A stretch of 10,285 nucleotides of DNA, taken from CAADGY01 sp900696665. GTDB taxonomy: Bacteria; Acidobacteriota; Terriglobia; Bryobacterales; Bryobacteraceae. Shown here piece by piece: positions 7,161-10,285 of this stretch. The notes below the pieces were generated by a model. It saw nothing but the letters and a program-made list of their open reading frames with translations. It had not been told where the DNA came from and did not search any database. The translations under genes and the position numbers were made by a program. Where the stretch lies: assembly GCA_035063885.1 (NCBI GenBank), contig JAPSFM010000155.1, positions 1 to 10,285 on the forward strand, written 5' to 3'. Positions within the stretch are counted from its first letter, which is position 1; every line of letters begins with the position of its first letter.

Positions 7161-8483
7161 GCTTTGTCCCACCGGTTCGCAGGCCGCGGCGTAGGTTCGC
7201 AACACGCGCCGGACGCGCTCCTGAACCAGCGCTTTCGGTTCGTTTGCGATTGTGCCGGCTCGCACCGCTTCGTACTCCGCGGGAAGGTACTGGCTCAGCA
7301 GAGTCGATGGCGGCGTGGAGGTGGTCAGGTTGTTCCACAGCTTTTCCAACTCCGCTTGCACGGCGGGCTGCGGCCAGTAGTAGCGGCAACGGTCACTGTA
7401 ACTGAAGGCCCTTGCAAAGCGCAGGTCCTCATCGCTACCGGTGTAATATGGCCGCCAGTATTCAGGGTTTTGCAGCATCGCCTGCTCCAGGGCTTCACGC
7501 ACTTGAGACACGGCGGCGCCGCGCCTCCCGCCGAGCCACTCCCGCTCGACTGCCGATAAGGCGAACACCGCTTCGCGGAATGCGAACGTCAGCCACGGTC
7601 CGACTTTCAATATCGCGAAGTGATCCAGCACCATGCGGCGGAGCGCGCCGCCCGTCTGATAGTCCGTCGAGTGGGCTTCGTAGCTCAATTGCGGATCCGG
7701 CGGCAGCGCGGCCACCAGTTCGCGGGTCTTGCCGGGGTCGTAATCGAATACCACCGCATCGCCAAATTCGACGCCCGGCTGCACCACCAGGCCGATGACG
7801 CGGCTCCATGCGTCTTGAAGCCCTTGTCCGGCGAAAGCGCTCCGTGCGAGTTCGATGGTGCGGGCGACGTCCTGTGGCCGGGTGACGGAGGGCGGTTCCC
7901 CAGCGGCCTGTTCGCCTCCGGGCACGGGCACCTCCGTCCCTACGATGTAGCGCGGCGCTGGGCCGCCGGAAACATCGCTGTGCGCCTCTTCCGCGGCCTT
8001 GGCGAGCAGCGCGCTGCGCTCCGCGATCACCTTTTCATCGAGGGGGCCGGCGGGGTCGCCGGCGCAATTCATGCTGGCATCGGCGTGAATCTTTGAATAC
8101 CCCGCTGCCACGCAAAGGCGGACCAGTTCGCAAGCCTTCTCCATCGCCGATGCGGCCGGTTCCTTCCGCCAGGGATAGGGGCCCAGGTGATCTCCTCCAA
8201 GCAATAGTTGTTCGCGCGCGAGACCGGCGCGCTCCGTGATGTTTCGCACCAACGCCACGAAGCCGGCAGGCTTGAGGCCCGTGTAGCCGCCAAACTGGTT
8301 CACCTGGTTCGATGTGGATTCAACGCAGAGAATGGTTCCCGCACCGGCGGCTTCGCGGGCCGCCGCTTCCAACACCTGAGGGTTGGCGGAGCAGACAGAA
8401 GTAATGCCGCCGCCTTTACCGCGGCGGTTTCGTTGAATTAGCGTTTCAAGGGATTCGATTGAGTGCGCATTCGGACGGATCAT
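7152..8483 (-). CDS. GatZ/KbaZ family protein (tagatose-1,6-bisphosphate aldolase accessory subunit or related 4-epimerase)
   Basis: This 443-residue protein has the hallmarks of the GatZ/KbaZ/AgaZ family: GITSVCSANPQVLEAA (26-41), VESTSNQVNQFGGYTG (54-69), GGDHLGPYPW (96-105), KIHADASMNCAGDP (131-144), a GTEVPVPGGE segment in the middle, and near the C-terminus YWRPYYTG and SYSDRCRYYW. In enterobacteria the family stabilises the catalytic GatY/KbaY subunit in galactitol and N-acetylgalactosamine breakdown. Other members have been assigned ketose-6-phosphate 4-epimerase activity. No GatY/KbaY gene is in the window, so the second role is a real option. The gene starts 30 bp after the stop of the sugar kinase on the same strand, so the two probably form an operon. 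The ATG at 8483 has only a weak AGTGGG-like ribosome binding site. Family secure, reaction open. Confidence 0.88.
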   Translation of the reverse strand: MIRPNAHSIESLETLIQRNRRGKGGGITSVCSANPQVLEAAAREAAGAGTILCVESTSNQVNQFGGYTGLKPAGFVALVRNITERAGLAREQLLLGGDHLGPYPWRKEPAASAMEKACELVRLCVAAGYSKIHADASMNCAGDPAGPLDEKVIAERSALLAKAAEEAHSDVSGGPAPRYIVGTEVPVPGGEQAAGEPPSVTRPQDVARTIELARSAFAGQGLQDAWSRVIGLVVQPGVEFGDAVVFDYDPGKTRELVAALPPDPQLSYEAHSTDYQTGGALRRMVLDHFAILKVGPWLTFAFREAVFALSAVEREWLGGRRGAAVSQVREALEQAMLQNPEYWRPYYTGSDEDLRFARAFSYSDRCRYYWPQPAVQAELEKLWNNLTTSTPPSTLLSQYLPAEYEAVRAGTIANEPKALVQERVRRVLRTYAAACEPVGQSSD

Positions 8484-8513
8484 GAACCCACTAGTATGCA
8501 GGAAACCGCGCTG

Positions 8514-9464
8514 TCATTTCTCACGATCCGGCAGGTTGCTCAATACGACTTCGAGGCACGCGGTGCGATAGGCCTCGATAAGCGCGCCCGCGGCGGGGCC
8601 ATACTCCGGCGGGCCGAAAAGGTTGCCGTCCTCGAGCTCGACGAGACTGCGAAAGCGTTCGAGTAGCATCCGGCTCTTGAACACGCCCCCGATGTAAGCG
8701 ACGCGCGCCGCTTCGCCAGGTTGAAACAACTGGCCGCGAACGGCGGCCGTGATACTTGCCAACTGCTGCGCCGCACTCATGAGAATCTCCCGCGCAACCT
8801 GGTCTCCCGAACAGGCGGCTTCATCCACTAACTTGGAGAAGCCCGCGATCACCGGTCTCGGATAATCCGTCGTGTAGAAGCGGTGCAGCAGATCGTTGGC
8901 ATCCTCCGCGCGTGTTGCCGCGAGGAGTGCACCATGCAGGCTGGTGGGCGGCCCCCAACCCTCCTCGAAGCGCAGTGCGGAGCGCAGAGCTTGCCGTGTG
9001 AGATCGAATCCTCCGCCTTCATCGCCGAAAATGTAGCCCCAGCCTCCGGCCCTTGCGGTCTTACCCGACCGGCCGCGCCCGAATGAAATCGAGCCTGTAC
9101 CCGAGATCGTGATCACGCCCGGTTGGCCTCCGGTTGCACCCACCAGCGCGATCAGTGCATCAGTGGTCACCGTAAGCGAAGAGGTGCTCAGAATCTCCCG
9201 CAGAATCGGTTCCTTGTCCGCCGGCCCTCCGCTGAATCCCAGGCACGCGGATTCGAAATGAAGCTGCCGCGGATCGAGCCCGGCTTGCTCGCAGGCCGCC
9301 GACACGCAGCCTTCAATCGCGCCGGTAAACTTTTTGCGCCCTTCCGCCGCGCCGACGTGGTTGCAGGGTCCGCCCTGACCCCTGCCCAGCACGCGTCCTG
9401 TTTCATCGCCGATCAGAGCCGTGGTGCTGCTCTGTCCTCCGTCCACTCCGAGAAACAACTTCAC
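8514..9464 (-). CDS. BadF/BadG/BcrA/BcrD-type ATPase, probable N-acetylhexosamine (sugar) kinase
   Basis: A 316-residue protein of the ASKHA fold, the normal size for NAGK-like kinases. Motifs run in order: phosphate-1 loop FLGVDGGQSST (4-14), a TDA segment with Asp102 in the catalytic-base position, phosphate-2 ITISGTGSISFG (118-129), the family signature GGWGYIFGDEGGGFD (140-154), and a late adenosine-side segment AYIGGVFKS. The signature and the lack of an iron-sulfur cysteine pair point to an N-acetylglucosamine or other hexosamine kinase rather than a benzoyl-CoA reductase activase. The start is GTG at 9464, supported by the strong ribosome binding site GGGAGGG at 9472-9478 with seven-base spacing. 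It is the first gene of a probable operon with the GatZ-like gene, consistent with phosphorylation of a sugar before epimerisation or aldol cleavage. Substrate specificity is inference. Confidence 0.87.
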   Translation of the reverse strand: MKLFLGVDGGQSSTTALIGDETGRVLGRGQGGPCNHVGAAEGRKKFTGAIEGCVSAACEQAGLDPRQLHFESACLGFSGGPADKEPILREILSTSSLTVTTDALIALVGATGGQPGVITISGTGSISFGRGRSGKTARAGGWGYIFGDEGGGFDLTRQALRSALRFEEGWGPPTSLHGALLAATRAEDANDLLHRFYTTDYPRPVIAGFSKLVDEAACSGDQVAREILMSAAQQLASITAAVRGQLFQPGEAARVAYIGGVFKSRMLLERFRSLVELEDGNLFGPPEYGPAAGALIEAYRTACLEVVLSNLPDREK

Positions 9465-9471
9465 TCGGGCA

Positions 9472-9478
9472 CCCTCCC
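9472..9478 (-). promoter_or_regulatory. Ribosome binding site of the sugar kinase gene
   Basis: The minus strand reads GGGAGGG, followed by seven bases and the GTG at 9464. This purine-rich site supports the GTG start, which otherwise could be doubted. Confidence 0.7.
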
Positions 9479-9552
9479 GGATGGCCCTGGCGGCACGAAT
9501 CCAATTCCGGCCACGGCGATACCGAGCGACTGACTAACGAGTAGCGAGAAGC

Positions 9553-9579
9553 ATTCTGTTATATGCGTCAGCATGTCAA
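9553..9579 (-). promoter_or_regulatory. Candidate sigma-70-like promoter for the kinase-GatZ operon
   Basis: The minus strand carries a perfect TTGACA (9574-9579) followed after 15 bp by CAGAAT (9553-9558, four of six matches to TATAAT). A TATAAC (9558-9563) overlaps but is only 10 bp from the TTGACA. The site lies about 90 bp upstream of the kinase GTG, a plausible leader length. The short spacing keeps confidence low. Confidence 0.35.
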
Positions 9580-9816
9580 TAGACTGCAGCCTACCGCTCT
9601 GTTGGGGCCTAACGGTGCAGCTTACTCTTACACACAACAATTATCCATTACACTATAGGTTGCGAGTCTTCCCCGTGGCCTTGTCAAAATTTTTGTCCGT
9701 CATCTCAACCGCCCAAAATGCCTACCGAGGGAGTACACCAAATCCACCATCAACTTGTACTTTGGTCTGATTCCATCCAATTGATTCTATTATACTTATA
9801 ATTCGTACTAACCTGT

Positions 9817-9871
9817 TAATTATTTTAGATTTTAATCAATAGGTCGCCAAATAGAAACGATAATTATTTTA
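9817..9871. repeat. 11-bp AT-rich direct repeat pair
   Basis: TAATTATTTTA occurs at 9817-9827 and again at 9861-9871, with starts 44 bp apart (about four helical turns). It could be a paired protein-binding site upstream of the secreted-protein gene, or chance in a region of about 25 percent G+C. Confidence 0.35.
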
Positions 9872-9879
9872 CTATTGTC

Positions 9880-9908
9880 TTGCTTTAATGAGCTTATTGC
9901 TGTATCAT
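9880..9908 (+). promoter_or_regulatory. Weak candidate promoter for the secreted-protein gene
   Basis: TTGCTT (9880-9885, three of six matches to the -35 consensus) is followed by exactly 17 bp and TATCAT (9903-9908, five of six matches to the -10 consensus). Transcription would start near 9915, leaving a leader of about 80 bases before the ATG at 9994. AT-rich DNA produces such pairs by chance. Confidence 0.3.
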
Positions 9909-9982
9909 TATCGCGCGATGTGCTTTAACTGTTGAATTATCCGAGGAATGGAGTTCAGTTATCAACATGTAGAGTGCTATTT

Positions 9983-9989
9983 AAGGAGG
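9983..9989 (+). promoter_or_regulatory. Strong ribosome binding site of the secreted-protein gene
   Basis: AAGGAGG lies four bases before the ATG at 9994, a near-perfect match to the anti-Shine-Dalgarno sequence. It fixes the start and is much stronger than most other sites in the window. Confidence 0.8.
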
Positions 9990-9993
9990 ATAT

Positions 9994-10285
9994 ATGACCA
10001 TAATTCGAGTCTTTGCCGGAGTGCTGCTTTGCATTGCTTTTGCAAACGCTCAACAATCCTCTGTTCAGCCAGGAGGATCTGTATTCGGATGGTACGGCCC
10101 AAGTGGGGGTGGCGGCTGCCTAGATAGTGTAAATGACAACTACCATGTCGTCATTAAATATGACGTTGACACAATAACGATTAACAACATTCTGGGAGGG
10201 ATGAAAAATCAAAACCAAAAACGGCTTGGCATCCCCTTGTACGTGGGGTGCGCACTTACAGACCCAAATGCATGGAACAAGGGTG
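9994..10285 (+). CDS. Secreted protein of unknown family, partial (C-terminus off the right edge)
   Basis: The frame is open for 97 codons to the window end. Residues 1-19 are a classic Sec signal peptide: a short start with Arg5, the hydrophobic core VFAGVLLCIAF, then ANA before QQ, so cleavage is expected after residue 19. The mature part begins with small and polar residues, then FGWYGPSGGGGC (31-42), YHVVIKYDVDT (50-60), a helix-like NNILGGMKNQNQKRLG (64-79) and a strand-like IPLYVGCALTD (80-90). Two cysteines (42 and 86) could pair. The strand-helix-strand order with a QKRLxIPLY stretch is reminiscent of the first repeat of secreted TIM-barrel glycosidase-like proteins, but this is only an impression and I do not assign a family. 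The gene is AT-richer than the others in the window and uses codons such as ATA and AAA freely, which suggests acquired DNA. Confidence 0.75.
   Translation, partial: MTIIRVFAGVLLCIAFANAQQSSVQPGGSVFGWYGPSGGGGCLDSVNDNYHVVIKYDVDTITINNILGGMKNQNQKRLGIPLYVGCALTDPNAWNKG

Larger units (their letters stand above)
9465..9993. other. 529-bp intergenic region with an abrupt drop in GC
   Basis: This gap separates the minus-strand kinase from the plus-strand secreted-protein gene. Up to about 9590 it resembles the rest of the window; to the right it becomes AT-rich, with 11/60 G+C in 9781-9840 and 19/60 in 9841-9900. It holds an 11-bp direct repeat TAATTATTTTA (9817-9827 and 9861-9871), a perfect TATAAT (9797-9802) without a -35 box, and the promoter-like pair listed separately. 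I see no tRNA gene, integrase, transposase or convincing terminal inverted repeat. A 65-codon plus-strand frame (9573-9770) has no ribosome binding site and no recognisable content. The region most likely holds divergent promoters and a boundary between DNA of different origin. Confidence 0.6.

Noticed and set aside
7620..8096. 158-codon plus-strand frame
   Set aside because: Antisense to the GatZ-like gene, whose family motifs are unambiguous in the same interval.
9602..9617. GG-N10-GC spacing resembling a sigma-54 promoter
   Set aside because: Only the two dinucleotides match; the rest departs from consensus and it lies nearly 400 bp from the gene.
9600..9620. GCCTAAC heptamer resembling one end of an integron attC site
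   Set aside because: No matching GTTRRRY partner lies within the usual 60-150 bp and no hairpin connects them; chance match.
9573..9770. 65-codon plus-strand frame in the AT-rich gap
   Set aside because: No ribosome binding site, no signal peptide or motif, and it crosses the composition change.

Overview
The window is mostly GC-rich bacterial chromosome (a sample line near 8041 is 38/60 G+C). From gene style I would place it in the Acidobacteriota, near Bryobacter/Solibacter: a membrane-anchored JAB/MPN-like protein, several Gfo/Idh/MocA oxidoreductases (one with a twin-arginine-like N-terminus), and short or overlapping gene junctions. That placement is inference from family knowledge, not a search result.

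Layout from left to right. (1) Positions 819 to 1, minus strand: the N-terminal 273 residues of a protein with a JAB/MPN-like fold, a proline-rich linker with a tandem repeat, a charged stretch and one membrane helix, running off the left edge. (2) 909-1583, minus: a TesA-type SGNH lipase/thioesterase predicted to be a lipoprotein. Divergent from it by 32 bp are an ABC ATPase (1616-2305, YbbA-like) and a large ten-helix FtsX-type permease (2302-4872, YbbP-like), translationally coupled by a 4-bp overlap. The divergent tesA / ybbA-ybbP arrangement also exists in E. coli. (3) 5027-6040 (minus) and about 6087-7160 (plus): two divergent Gfo/Idh/MocA oxidoreductases. The second has lost the usual glycine-rich dinucleotide motif. 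(4) 9464 to 7152, minus: a probable two-gene operon of a BadF/NAGK-type sugar kinase followed by a GatZ/KbaZ-type protein (tagatose-bisphosphate aldolase accessory subunit family, or a related ketose-phosphate 4-epimerase). Together with the oxidoreductases this looks like a sugar or amino-sugar catabolic neighbourhood. (5) 9465-9993: a 529-bp non-coding stretch whose composition drops sharply (11/60 G+C in 9781-9840), then a partial gene from 9994 for a secreted protein of unknown family behind a strong ribosome binding site. The composition change suggests horizontally acquired DNA to the right.

No RNA genes, CRISPR arrays, insertion sequences or integrases are visible. The points most worth following are the degenerate metalloprotease motif in the first gene, the cofactor-site loss in the second oxidoreductase, the kinase/GatZ pair without a catalytic GatY/KbaY partner in view, and the AT-rich boundary with its unrecognised secreted product.
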